DNA from: Berberis thunbergii
Lineage: Eukaryota > Streptophyta > Magnoliopsida > Ranunculales > Berberidaceae
Direction: 5' to 3'
NCBI GenBank assembly: GCA_003290165.1
Contig: QNQO01000822.1
Span: 124,001-188,000, forward strand
DNA length: 64,000 nt
Each line of letters opens with the position of its first letter. Position 1 is the stretch's first letter. The notes below the pieces were generated by a model. It was not told the DNA's origin. It saw only the letters and a list, made by a program, of their open reading frames with translations, and made no database searches. Positions 35,053 through 48,800 of this stretch are shown here, in pieces. Both the position numbers and the translations under genes were made by a program.

Positions 35053-35076
35053 CATCATCATCATCATCATCATCAT
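35053..35076. repeat. (CAT)8 run encoding the poly-Met start
   Basis: Eight CAT triplets; on the minus strand they give eight Met codons at the start of the split membrane-protein gene. Confidence 0.9.
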
Positions 35077-35079
35077 TAT

Positions 35080-37080
35080 CTCTTCTCTGTTTTTCTTCTC
35101 TTCTTTTTTGTTTGTTGAACAGAGAAGAAAAACAGAACAGAACAGAGAACAGAGAACAGGTTTTGATGTCAGGTGTGAAGATAATTGGATAAAATGGATT
35201 GGGAGATTTGCGAGAATCGAGGAGGGGAATGAATAAACTCTATTTAGAGATGAATTGGATGGATAAATGTTGTGGCTCAAGTGAAGCAGAAGAGGCTGGG
35301 GAAAATCTGGCAAAGGGTCCTAGAACAATAGAGCAATGGAACAATGATGACAGATCATATTGAAGCTAGTCAGAATGATACCAGTACAATGACTATGCAT
35401 ATGGGTGAAGCAGAAAACAAGAATGAGGAAGGTCTATTAGAAGAACACCCAAACTACATCCAATTGGTTGCCACCGCATAGTCTTTGGATGAACATATAT
35501 TCCAAGCGGAAGGTATAGATAATCCCATCACCTTATCTAAGATTAAAAACCTTTTGCAAACGATAGTAGATTATGAGAATGGGTACGAAATTAACAATGT
35601 AGATAAAGAATTAATAGAGGGAGGCTACGAAGATATGAAGGAATATCTCGTAGATTTAATAGCTGATTTTGAAAGGGAAGCTAGTATGGTTGGTCAGAAC
35701 ACTACTAAAGATGATTGTAAAGAAACCACCACTTAGTATCCTAAGCGAGACACTCCTTGAAGATCTTCTCGAACTAGGAAAGCAAACTCTAAATTCAGGG
35801 TATAATCAATAAAAAAAAAGTTAGATGAAGATCATCATCAGCTCTTGGAATCTCTCAAGATCTAGCTTATGCTTAGAGTTTAATTATTTTGCTTTTCGAT
35901 TTCATGTGCTTCAAGAATACCATTCTGACCTTTTCTATTTGTTAGGGAAGGGGAGTAATATCTTCAATCTCAAGATGATTAAGCAATGGATTGGTGCCTA
36001 CCAAGATCACGAGCTTCAACGAGTCCACCAAGAAACCATCTGGACAACTATTCACCTAATAAGTTTAACCCTTACCTTAAATCTCATTGATCCATATCTT
36101 AGCTTGGCTCGAGATTTTAAGGTACTTTTTTTTTCTCGTGTGATGATGTAAGGTATGATGAAGGGATAAGTGAGTGGTGTAAATTTGATGTACCTTTATA
36201 CTTTTGATCTTATTTTTGTGGTCTAGGGAGCGCATTTATACCCCGCGCTTGCCTTCCAAAAAAGAAAAAAAAACCATGTGATGGTGGAAGAGGGCAAAAA
36301 AAATCCATGCAGTCTTACAAAGAACACGGAAAGCCTCTACGAAAACTCTATCTATGGCTTGAGTCAGTGAGTGCGTTTATCGTTAAGCATTTTATTAGAT
36401 AGTGAATGCATTTTATTGGCTTCCACATGCATGTTCAATTTTATCGTTGATGATGACCTTGTATTGTTCCAATTTAAGGAAGAAAATCAATTTATTGTTG
36501 GTTTGACGGATCTATATTAAAAGACATTTCAATTTAGTGATGATCTTATGTTATAATTATGTGGGATAATATATGTGTGCAATGGGCCTAACTAAGAAGA
36601 TATAAGCTTAATTTTGGTCTGGAAGACTCCAATTTTATGTGTATATCAAGCATGACTCGTCAAGTCAGGCAGCCGATGGTGAATCCCAAGAGGGTCTCAA
36701 GCTTGGCTGGGTTGTTTCTTATATTCAATTATTCACCACCCATGCCTGAGAATTTTTAAGCCAACAAACTTAAGTTGTTTGAGAAGGTTAATATATAAGA
36801 CCATCTCCAATGGTAGATGATGGATAGGGATAAAACTTATCAATCCCTATTCCCATCCATAGAAAATGGCCCAACTACAAAGAGCACAAAAATGATGAGT
36901 CAGCTAGTTGCTCCGTTTGCCTATAAATTTCCGACCAAATCAATTAATCTCTTCAAAATTCTCTCTTCATCTCTTTTTTCTCACTCGTTCTCTTGCAATT
37001 CTCTCTTACTCCCTCATTCTCTTGTAATTCTCTCTTCTCGCAAGCTAAATGTAGGGCTCCTCGTAACCCCAATTTTACTA
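35080..37080. other. Intergenic with unassigned open frames
   Basis: Includes a short ACAGA-rich repeat (35118-35160) and open frames at 35485-35736 and 35825-36151 (plus strand). The first is acidic (ELIEGGYEDMKEYLVDLIAD) and might be decayed transposon coding sequence. I cannot assign it. The remainder shows nothing recognisable. Confidence 0.35.
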
Positions 37081-37660
37081 AACTTGAAGACGAACCACTA
37101 TTAGGCTTTGATAGCTGTTGGAGAAGATTCTATTATTGGCACCAATCAACGATCGAGGCCAGGCAATATAGAAACGCCGTACTTAGTTCGTTGGTGAAGG
37201 TTTGGGTGGAAATTCATTCAATAGTCCACCTAGTGCACTCCAACATCGATGGAAAATGATTCAATCGGTTGTGAATAAATTTCAAGTGAATTTTGACCAT
37301 ATAGAGCGCCAAAATTATAGTGGAAAAACACACACTAATAAGGTAAATTATTTTATATTTCAAATGCACGTAGTTATATATTTTTAGGGTTTTCAAAATG
37401 ATGTTTGATTTAGTTTTTCATATTATATGATTTAATTTGATTTATGTAGCTTAATGACGCAAAAATGCATTATAGTCAATTGAACAATGGGACGTTCAAG
37501 TTTAAGACTTGTTGGACTATACTCAAAGACACGTCTAAGTGGCACCAATGGAATCGTGACACGAGTAAAGAAAACCAACATGAAAATGTTGGGGAATATT
37601 TCGATGGAAGCCCATCGTATGCTACTTATTTGTTTGTTGCGGGAGGCTTAGCATCGACAG
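37080..37660 (+). pseudogene. NAM-associated / Myb-like (GST T3-like) relic
   Basis: An exon around 37212-37340 reads SALQHRWKMIQSVVNKFQVN and then FDHIERQNYSG, ending at a donor (AAG|GTAAAT). An acceptor at about 37448 leads to LNDAKMHYSQLNNGTFKFK and CWTILKDTSKWHQW. The HRW...NKF...H-xER-x-SG followed by F-x-CW-x-ILKD-x-KW layout matches plant NAM-associated/GST T3-like proteins, related to the Myb-like partner protein of PIF/Harbinger transposons. The upstream exon is frame-broken near 37200 and no proper start is seen. Confidence 0.55.
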
Positions 37661-37765
37661 AGGTGTCTTTGAACAGATACGAAGATCCGTTCCTACTGAA
37701 AATGGATTGTTTGGCTAGTCTGATTGGAAAAATAACGAAACAGATATCCAGTCAGTGCAGTGATC

Positions 37766-39093
37766 TGTTAGAGTATGTAGGGCTCGCACTCAACATAGCC
37801 AAGCCCAAGTCCAAACAAAAATTAGACATCAGAGTCGTCAATTTAGTGTCTTCAGCAGGGCTTGCACCACCTTCAAAGGCACCACACCATCTCCATGATT
37901 TCTAGTCGAATCTCGCCAGAATCTTATACTCCGATTGCATCTCTTAGTCGGACATCTCTGCACCATCCAGCCATGCACATTTCTGGTTTGGACCAACCAA
38001 TCTCAACACAAAGGAGAAAACTCTCCGCCGAATTCATCCTCTCGCTGGAATCTTCATCTCAGTCGGACAACTCGCTTGCTCTCTTTGTCATACTCTAGCC
38101 GGCAACCCGTCATTTCATCTCTATCAGTAGTCGAACAACTCAAACCTCTTTATCGCCTCTCATGGTTGAACTTTCTCCGTCAACATTTTCCTCTTTGGTC
38201 ACCTCTCAACCAGACTGATCTCTCTCAGTCAGACAGCTAAAACCATCAGTCACTACAACACAACTTGCCCCAATTTCTTCTTTGACCAGCAACCGTTTCT
38301 CCATCCCCCAGCCGGACCACTGTTTCTGTCCCTGCTTCAGTTTATCCTCTTCCCTTTTCACTCATCCATATTTTTCTTAGTCAAACAAGACCACAAGAGG
38401 AGACAATTATGCTCCCTCTTATTACTGTAATCTCCATTCCTCACACATATTCCTCTGCAATCTCTAGGGTTTATTTCTTTTTTTTGTGTGCACCTTCCTT
38501 TTAGTGCAATAAAGTCACTTCTTTACGTTTTCAAAATCTTAAGTTTACTTCTATTCTCCACCCAACAAGTTTACTTCTCATCTCCACTCAATCCCCAAAC
38601 TCTATCTCCGCAATCTACATCTCGAGTTCACTCCTCCTCTCCACCCAATCCTCAAATTTTGCATTCACTCATCTTCCCCAAATTGGACTTAAAGTTTCAA
38701 GCTGCACATTTTATCTATGTCTAAATGTACAACTTGCGGGGGCATGTTAGTGTATGTAGACTCGCACCCAACATAGCCAAACCCAAGTCAAAGATTAATT
38801 AGCCCAAAATCATGTATCTGCAGCCAAGAATTAGTCCACATACATGATTACATCAGCAGCCAAGAATAAATCCACATACAAGATATGGAGTATCTAATCA
38901 TGTCCTAGCATAATATTTGTTAGGATCTTTTCTATTTTAGATTTATCTTATTTGATATGATTTGTAGTTGTTTCTAAATGTATTTCTAGTTTAGGTTATA
39001 TAAACTCATCTTGAGTCTCTTATAAGTATCCAATCAATAAAGTTCTTCTTCTTGTTCTAAACATAATAAATTCTTAGTCTTTTAATCCTATCA
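37766..39093 (+). mobile_element. Copia-type LTR remnant
   Basis: A terminal repeat starts TGTTAGTGTATGTAGACTCG at 38745, just after a polypurine-like GCGGGGGCA, and runs to ...AATCCTATCA at 39093. The start recurs at 37766 (TGTTAGAGTATGTAGGGCTC) for only about 65 bp, so the 5' LTR is truncated. The DNA between is pyrimidine-rich and has no gag or pol. Similar to a deleted or non-autonomous LTR element; no clear 5 bp duplication. Confidence 0.55.
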
Positions 39094-39876
39094 TGGAAAA
39101 AAAATTCATATATGCACAGAAGAGATTTGATGTGATGGTTTCAATTGTTGAAAAGAAGTAAGTGCTAAAGTGAAGAGATTAGAGAAGACAATATTATGAT
39201 GATGGATCTTACCTTCTCCATCACAATGCTTCAAATTATTTTCCTGCTGACCCAATATTGACTTCCAAAATGGAACTCTACAATTCCTTTCTAGTTATGT
39301 CCAACCAATCAATCACACTATCATTCCATTACCAGTCTTTGTTTAATGTGATGACTGTCTAAACTCTTCGACTAAACAGTGAACTGTGGAGGTAGAAGCA
39401 ACATCTCTTGAAGGGCCTTTCTTAGCTGATAATGTAATTCTTGTATACACTCATCTTCTATTCAAGTCCTGTACAGTACATTACAATGGCGGGGTTGTAT
39501 GCTATTGAGGAATGTAGAAGTAAAACCATAGATAATAGGTATACAATTTAAAACCAAACTATAGCATCGACAGTTTTATGAACTAAAGCATAGACTACAA
39601 AAAACTATTACTGATGTTTTTTTATTGAACAAAAGATGGATCATTACAAAATACAAATAGCAGGATCCAGAAAACAACCTGACAGTGGATTGCCTTAACA
39701 GAGACACAATCCACAGATTGAACAAAAAAGAGTTCATACAAACAACAACAAGAACATTTACAATGCCCCAAAAGAAAGTAGAAGTCTCTTAGTGGATTAT
39801 GTGACTTGTATCCATTCAATTCTTTCTTCTGTTAAACAAGCATCGAAGACAACACAGCACAGATGAGCAGTGTTTA
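39094..39876. other. 3' flank of the MADS-box gene
   Basis: No coding signal. The right part is presumably the 3' UTR of the minus-strand MADS gene. Confidence 0.5.
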
Positions 39877-42800
39877 TCATGCTAACCATCCTGGCATGTA
39901 ATTGGTCATACTTGGTCCTGCAGCTGCCCCAACAGCCATTTGTTCATTCTGATATCTGCAGTTAAGTAATTGCAGCTCAGGAATCAGCATGGTCTCTTAT
40001 GAAATTTTGGCGGAGATGAGATAATGGTTGAAAACCAGTAAGCACTATTGCATAGTGAAAAGGTAGAAGAACTAACCCGATTTGTAGAGTGGGCTCACAC
40101 TCTATTGGCTGGAAGAATCCCTCGCCTTGTCCTTGTTGAGGCTGCCGTGCATACGCCATATGCACATTTGGATCCCATTGATGTGGATTTACTTGGCTTC
40201 CTTCCTCCAACTAAAAATTGCACGCACTTGTGTGAGCTGGTTACAATTTTGCATAATAACACAAGTAAAATCACAAAACAGTGTAGATCATTCTCTTTTG
40301 ACCTTAACACTTTTCTAGATGTATAATACTTGTTTAAATTAGGAACTCTGAACACATCTCAGTTTCCAAGACAAACATGCTAACATGGGGCTAAGATCCT
40401 GCATGGAATTTTTTCTCTTGTTCAGAAATTGACACAGGGCAGAAGATGTGGGTTAATTTGACTTTCTTCCCCCATTGATTATACCAGTTGGAGTTGGGTC
40501 ACAATATTTGATAATATGTCTAAGCATCTAATACAAAAGGTACGAGAACATTTAGGGAATGATATAATGAAACATGGCACTATCAAACCTTACAAGGCTA
40601 CAACTAAATTGTGTGTTAGAATTGTTTGTAGACTGCAAATCAAAATTACAATACTAAACCCTTGAGTAGCGCCTGAAAACACCATGCAACATTATTCTAT
40701 GTTACAATGACACAGGGAGAAGAAGTAAGAATTTTGCATACAACAACAATATTGAGAGCCCTGATAGTCTAATTGCTCACAAATTTGGAGGCTGTAATAT
40801 ACGAACAAGAGATTCTTATAACATAGACTTGTCTGAACAGGCAAAAAAGGAAAAGAAAAATGACAAAACAAAGAGGGGGAAAAACAGTCTAAGAGGAACA
40901 TCTCTGCAATGAGTACTACTTACCCTTCTTCTCAAGGACTTGTTAGCTTCACTAAGCATTTGTTCCTACAAACAAGGAATAAGGAGATAAATGGTTAGTG
41001 TAGAAGAAATGAGAAAAAAGGCAAAGGGATATATTGTTTAAACATAGTTTCTGACAAATACCCTTCGTTGAAGATCGGTCAGCTGATCTAGCATGCACTG
41101 GGTCTGAGAACACCGAATCAAAAACAAGATGTGAGTAGCTCATAAGCTTATATCTGAATTTAGGAAACAGTTCATGGTTTACTGGTAGATATAGATAAAT
41201 ATTTTTCCTTATTGATCTTTTTAAATCCTACGTGGTTTAGTATACTGGAACGTTTAACTCTTCCAAGTTAAACCAAATGCAGGAGCTGCGATCTAATATA
41301 TATATCAAAAAGAGAATACACATCTTTCCCATAATTTTTTTTGCATACTAACTTAATTTGCATGAGGTTCTCATTTTTACTTAGACCCGTCTGGGTCAGC
41401 CTTATTGTGTCATTATGGTGTTCTACTCGAGTGAAATACAAACTGACATAGAGCATGAACTTCTATAGTATTCTTTTCGTGTTTAATTGTTGAGGTATGC
41501 ACTCCCTAAGTTCAGAGATTATATTGAAAAAAAAAAAACACCAAGACTTTATGTTAAGAGTTGCAACTACAAAGAACCAGGGTCTCTACTAATTAATGAA
41601 ATTACACTTTTAGGATACATGGGAGTTTCCAGGGTGTCTATATCTGTTCTTTCTTCTAGCCACTTTTCAGTTCCTATCTTATTTAACCAAAATAAGTAAA
41701 GATATGTGACTATTTAGGCGCATACAATCACAGTATAGTCACAGTCATCACGCATGATAGTTTTCATTCATCTACATTTCAGAAAAAAGTATACATGTTC
41801 ATGTTATGAGGGTGTGTCTTAACCAACTCAGTAGCATATTTGCAATCACAGATGTCAAACATGAACTAAGTTGGGGCATCAAACATGAACTTAAAGAACA
41901 GATCCTAAACGACATGCTTCCTTTCAAAAACGCACATTGGGGTTGTATATTAATCATCCTATAAGAGATATTTGTTTAAACCATATACCCGAGTAGATCT
42001 GATCTGCTTCAATGATGAGTCCAGCTGCCTCTCGAGTGACTCAAGCTCCTTTCCAGACAGTGGTCCCAAATCCTCACCCAAAAGGTTCCTACGGTAACAA
42101 CAGACCAATGCATCATAGTATAGATGATTTGCTTTTTTACTTCTATAAATTCATGCTGTAACAACAATTCAGCTATCTTTAAGGTGAGATTACCTCTGGG
42201 ATCGTTGTAAGGCTTCCACTCGAGCTTTGAGTTTCAAATACTCCTGATGGCTGCTATGTTCCTGCAGGCAGAAGAAACGGAAACATTGATATTGGTGAAG
42301 ATATGAGCATCTATTGTGTATGAAAACTGCTAAAGCTGCATTAATCAGTCAAAACATCAATCATACGGATAACTTACAAATTATTCTCAATATTAAAGGA
42401 ATTAAAAATATGATATTCAAACACATTATTCCAGTATTATTGCATGCTCTCTGATGGAGTTATTTCAGTTGCTCCATTTTAGCTGAAATGATTTCATTCT
42501 TTGTGTCTTAATCATACTAATCATATTGTAAATTGCATTATAGAGCTAATTGTACATTATCTGTTTTGATTTTGTATATTGCTGCGATCTTGATGGCATC
42601 TTTTGGGTGTGGCATTCTTATGCGACCGCATCAACTAATTTTCGATAAAACTCGAATGTTTCTGTTACTGTTGTTAAAGCGACAAATACTTGGTTCACTT
42701 GATAACAGTTCCATTGGTTACCACTCAATGGGTCAAATTGGTGAATGCAGACAGGCAAACTAGTCACTAAACACAGTCACACAATCACTTTTTTTTTTAT

Positions 42801-45800
42801 CCCTTAATCATTCCCACCCCAAAAACCACCGGCAGGATTTGAACCTTGGATCTGTAATTCCATCGACTACAGGCATACCATGGAGTTGGTACTCCATTGA
42901 CCATATGCAAGTTATTGGTATTAACAAATGGTAAATCAGATTCAAAATTTTCTTGATCAAAATATAAAATAGGTTAAGGTAAATCAGATGCAAGTTACAA
43001 TATGACAACATGGTAAATCAGATGCAAAATTTTTCTTGATCAAAATATGAGCTTGAAAATACAAAAAAACCTCTAAATAAACCAAATATGCGAGGGATAC
43101 CTAGTTACCAAATGGACAAATCAGTCAATATACCATGCTACGATTTCTAAAAGTCTCAATTAGCAGATACAGATTACCACAAAATTAAAAATTAAAAATT
43201 ACCAACAAAAGTTGCCAAGATCAAGCTCTCATTCTGAAATGGATTCTATATAATAAATCAAGTTTATTTCATGTTATTTTATTTCCCTAAACAACAAAAT
43301 TCAAAATATAGAATGAAATAAAATCCCATGAATCAAATGCAAGTTCATGATCAAATAGATTATTTGTTGAAATAAAACAATCAAAATATTGAGGGATTTT
43401 AAAACTTTCCAATCCATGCATAGCCTATATGATATAGGAAATCACTCAATCATACTATATGATGGGGTTTCTAAAAGTCACTACTTACTGTAAATATTAA
43501 AACTTACCAAGTTAATAAAAGTTACCAGAAAACTCTCATTTCAAATGGATTTGATATCGTAAAATTTTCTCATGTTGATTTTATTTACAAATTTTTAGAG
43601 TAAAAATATTGAGTCAAATTAGAACAATCAAATAAAATAAAAATCTCATGTTATCAGATGCAAGTTTTATAACAGATGAGTCATGTGATTTGGATTTTAA
43701 CCAATTCAAAATCAAAACAGTATGATAATATCGATGGAAATATTTCCGGACATATTAAATTCACTGATATTTCCCATTGACTAGATTCAAAATCTCATGG
43801 ACAACAACTAATAGGTCTCCCAATTTGAAATTTTAATCACAATCGATCCATTTCAACAGACTTTTGGTTACTAACTACTGGATGACCAAAATAGCACCCC
43901 AATCCCAAAATTTAGGGTATTGGTCTTTTTTCCAATGTGGGGTGTGTTGGGCGCATCTCTGTCGTCCATAGTTAAAAATTACTGTTACTCTGATCATGAT
44001 ATGCCCCACACGATCTACATGGAAAAAGAACCCACTGAAAATGTGTTGGCACCCAAAATCTAGAAGACCAATGGGGACTTTGTTTAGAGAGATTATGGAA
44101 ATGCTATGATTTTGGATAGTACAGATATGCAAACAGCAACTGTGAAAACAAGAAATTGAAATAATGTCTATCTAATAAACCCCAGAAATGGAAACAAGCA
44201 AAAATAGAATGTGAAGCCCCCAAAATATAGAAGTAGGTGTTGTAGTTACTCATCAAGCACAAAATATTTGCCTTAATTAAGGCAGTGCCACTCAATTTGT
44301 GTCTTGAAGATAGTTGTCAAGCTGAACTTAATTACGTAGTAAAGAAAATAAAAATAAAAATAAAAAGTTACCTTTTCCAGTTAATTTGCAGCACAGGATC
44401 TTTCTTATTTTATTTACAAGATTTTCTCCATCAATTTTAATGTAAACAAATATCTGTCCTTTATGCTTAATCCTTACCTCTTCCTTTTCCTTAAAACCCT
44501 AAACCATTTACAGGTTTTGGTTTACCTATCTCTATGATGTTGTAAACTTCAAGTCTCCTTATCCAACTTATCACATAAGATTTTGGTTTTCAATGTAAGG
44601 GTCTTCTTCCTTTTCTCCTGACCATAATAAATATTTGATAAGAAGTTTATGAGTCTCTTTGTTTTTTTTTTTTTTTTTTTTGTGTGTCTTTGTTTTGATT
44701 CCCCTTTTTCTGTCAGGGAAGCCATGATGAAGCAGATGGTGGCTGGGTTTACCTCTAACTCAAGGGTGAAGGAAGAAGGTTCGGATTCGAATAGCAGCAG
44801 CAACTTGTATCAAGCGAGTAAACGCGAAAGATTGGATAACCCTGATAGTTCTCCTAGATTCAAAGGAGTGGTTTTACAGCAAAATGGACATTGGGGAGCA
44901 CAGATATATGCTAAGCATCAGAGAATCTGGCTGGGTACTTTCAAATCAGAGAAGGAAGCTGCAATGGCTTATGATAGCGCTGCAACCAAAATAAGGAGCG
45001 GGGACTCGCACCGGAACTTCCCTTTAAATGACCTTACCATTGAAGAGCCAAACTTCCAGGAGTTGTACAGTACAGAAGCCATACTGAATATGATAAAGGA
45101 TGGATCCTATCAATCCAAGTTCATGGATTTCTTCAGGACTAAGCGTTCCAAGATGGAAAATGTTGTCGACCTCAAGCTGGGTAAGGGCATTGGCAATGAC
45201 TGCGGATATTCTTGTCAACAACTCTTCCAAAAGGAGTTGACAGAAAGTGATGTTGGTAAGCTCAATAGACTTGTCATCCCCAAGAAACATGCTGTCAAAT
45301 ACTTTCCTCCCATTACTGAATTCAACTCAGCAGATGAAGATGTTGGTGGGGTGGATGACATACAACTAGTATTTTTCGACAGAGAGATGAAATCATGGAA
45401 GTTTAGATATTGTTATTGGAAGAGTAGTCAGAGTTTTGTCTTTACTAGAGGTTGGAATAGGTTTGTTAGAGAAAATCAGCTTAAAAGAACAGATGTTATA
45501 ACCTTCTACAGATGTGAAAATCCAGAAATGCCAAAAGAGCACCAAATTTACTGCATGATTGATGTGGAGAGGAATCCAGCTAATATCAACAATGGCACTG
45601 TCGAAGAGCCTGCTGGGTATGCAGGGAAGATTATGGGGCTGCACCTGGATTTCCAAGGGAGCCTCGAAAGCGCTACAAGCAAATTTGAAAAAGAACAGGA
45701 AGAGAAGGTTGTGATTGCATTGGGTCCTCCAATGCAGGAGGAGAAAAAGAATGTTATGCTTTTTGGTGTACAGATCAGTTGACAAAAAAGGGGATTATGT

Positions 45801-48800
45801 TTTTGCACGTTTATTGTTTCTTTGTTTTTTTTTACTAGTTATCTTTTTAGGGTTTCAGTCATTCAACAAGAGCAATGTTCTGATCTTGCTCCAATCAAGT
45901 TTGTCAATGGATGTGAACTAAAAAGGAAAAAAATAAAATAAGAAGTAAGAAGAAAAAAAACATTTGTTTGTAATTTGTAGTGCAATTACTAAATTAGCAT
46001 TAAGCAGCCTCATGGACCTCAGATCCTTTGATCATAGTTTAATCACTACTAAATTTCTAAAACAACAGCAGTACTTCTTTTAATATTCATTTCTGTAAGA
46101 ATTATTCCTGGAAAACTCGAAAGAATCATACCCCAAACACTCCTTTAGCGATCAAGATGAAGGGATGTTAGTTTGCACTTATAAGCGGTTTCCAAGCTAT
46201 GCCTGTGCTTATAGAAATCAACTCAAAAAATGCACTGAGGCTGTACCAAAGCCTTACAAAGTTTTGAATGAGCCTCACTTAATTGAGAAATCAACTTCAC
46301 CAATGTGTCAAGATAGAATTAAAAAAAAATGACCCATTGCTCTAACCTTTCTTGAACTATGTTGTGTGCTTTTATTTTATTTAGCTATGACGAATTATGA
46401 ATTGTGGCTACTAACTGGCTCCATACTGAAGCTTTTTAGAGTGATGTTTTTTTTTGAAAGGCCTTTTTAGAGAGATGTTGTGTAATGTCTTCAGGTTAAG
46501 ATTTAGGATTGTGTTATGACTTTTGGAGAATTGTATTATTGTTTTTGTTGTATATTCATTGACCGAATATAAGCTTATAAAGTTAACTTTGACTTAACTT
46601 TGTGGAGTTAGTAAACATAAGACTTCTATTTTATTTTGACTTTCCAAACATATCTTATTCTGTAACATTTTCCTATTCTGTAACATAAGTAGACTTTCTT
46701 TCTTTAACAATAAATGTTGTAGTGAATATATAAATGTTAATTTTTGTGACTAATCTTTAATTAAAAAAAGCTTGAAAAGACAACGTTGAATACCCATTAA
46801 AGGTATTTCTTCTTATTATGGTTGTACCATGGTTATTTCATTAAATAGCAGCAAGATTAATGTGATTATTTTATTTTATTTTCTTTATCAACTGTATTAC
46901 CAAAAAAAGGGTGAGGTTTATGCCTCATTAAAAGTAGGGGTGGGCAAAAACCGATTTAAATTCGGTTAACCGACAGAACCGAAATATGAGTAGAAAAAAA
47001 TAATTTAAACCGAACCAAACCGATTATAAACGGTTCAAAATCGGTTTACGATTTTGAACCGACCGATTTATAACCGAACCGGCCGATTAATTATATATAT
47101 ATAAATAACTAAATAACAGATAGGTGTCAATACTTGATTAGTGCAACAAATGCACTGCAGTACACCTTGTTGCACTGAATCACCTCATTCTCTCAAAGTT
47201 TTCAATTTTGGGCTAAAAATTGGGTCTATAAAAAAATTGGGTCTGTAAAAAAATTGGACATGTTTTAATGAAAGTCTTTCAAATGCTTGAGTCTGAAATT
47301 TCTGCCCAACTGAACCGAACCGATCCGAAATTTGGTTCAATCGAATTCATCGGTTTACAAATACAAAATTCGGTTTCAGTTTGGGTTTTGAGCAAACTGA
47401 ATGAAATCGGTTCGAAATCGGTTTGGGGCTCGCTCAAAACGAACCGAACCGAACCGACATTGCCCACCCCTAATTAAAAGTTTACTGCTATAGTGCTCGA
47501 TTAAGCATTTTCAATGATCCTTATGGTTGTTTAAGACTTGTTAGTGTCAGCTAACATTTGATCAATGTTCTAAAAGTTGGCCAAGGCAATTGGAAAAAAC
47601 CCAAACTAATCAGTAGTTGGAGAAAAAATCGGTCGGGGGATTAGGTGGAGATTGCGCAAGGAGTAGGCATGTGAGACCCTTGTATGGGTGAATTTGAGGG
47701 AGAGGGTATGGGAGAAGCTCAAGAGCCCATGGATCCCAAGAGGGTTGACAAGCTACAAAAAGGAGATCATAGTTTCACATCGCCTGGGTGAAGGTGGGTG
47801 ATGTACTATATATATACGAGTTTGGATCTACAAAGTACTACGTGTTTTTAAGTAGTGCGGGCCTTGGACAATATAGTACTTTGTGGATCGGATGGGCCTG
47901 GGCAAGTTTTTGACTTTATTTATATATTACTAGTTCAAAAAAAAAAAAAAAAGTAAGAGCCTAAGAGAAGTTCGATAAATGTTGAAGTAAGAGAACTTTG
48001 TTTAAAGGCGAGCTGGGTTTTCAGCATCCTAGTGGTACCATCCGCCAAGCTCTAACCATTGAGCTGTTATGCCATTGGCAAATAAGAGAACTTCATGAAG
48101 AATATTTTGTAAGGGTGGGCATCCATCTCGTCCCGTCCCATCTCGAATTTTTATGATCTTTTGGGGATTGATCAAACTCATCATGTTACAGTCCCGTCCT
48201 GAATTAATTTAGTTAATAGATATTATTATAAATTCTAACCAAATTACTCTTCCAAAAGAAAGTTTATGATATATTGAAATTAAATCAAAACAACTACTAT
48301 ATGATTTTTTTTTTTTTTTGAAATGCCACTGTTTGTTTAGGTAGAAACTTCAATTTGAATATTTTAGGTCAAATAGAACCAATGAAAATTTATGAGTTTT
48401 TTTTTTCCACATTTTAGATTGGTTATAGAACAATTATTCTTATAGCAAATAAAAGACAAATGATGGTTTGGGTTAGTTTTGCACTATGAGTTGTAGTTGG
48501 AGAACATTGCTCCTAATTGTATCTTAAATGAATGATATTTCAACTCTTGCGAAAATATGCAAACAGATCTATCGATGGCTCATTCCATCTCTCATCATTC
48601 ACTTAACAAGCTTAATTCAATTGTAAGGTAACCCAATTTAATGACTATTAATGTTATTAGATGAAAATTATATGTACATAAATTTGACATTATTGGTGTG
48701 TGAGCAATGTGAGATGAAATTCTTTTGTTATTTTTCATTGGAGAATTATTTAGTACATGCTCATTGTCCTGTCCTGAACCCGTTTGGGATGGGACGAGGT

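Larger units (their letters stand above)
33316..35076 (-). pseudogene. Small membrane-protein gene split by a hAT insertion
   Basis: The 5' coding part (35076-35023) reads eight Met, from a (CAT)n run, then TRRQDERVFN. The frame continues after the hAT duplication at 33721 with QLSSLLFTILDSPPNSSSIA. A one- or two-base slip at an A-run (about 33640) then shifts to the next frame: NSDNVQTEGAAGFASILLG, then three hydrophobic stretches (LMLCGTVIFMTGIILMPW, LTLIMVFYVYGF, LGLAIFCP). Layout is a cytosolic N-terminus plus three or four membrane segments. I infer a plant small transmembrane protein but cannot name the family. The 1301 bp insertion and the slip make it non-functional here. The true stop is uncertain (open to 33316). 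Confidence 0.6.

Noticed and set aside
45024..45808. Minus-strand frames opposite the AP2/B3 gene
   Set aside because: Shadows of the true coding strand, which carries complete AP2 and B3 domains.
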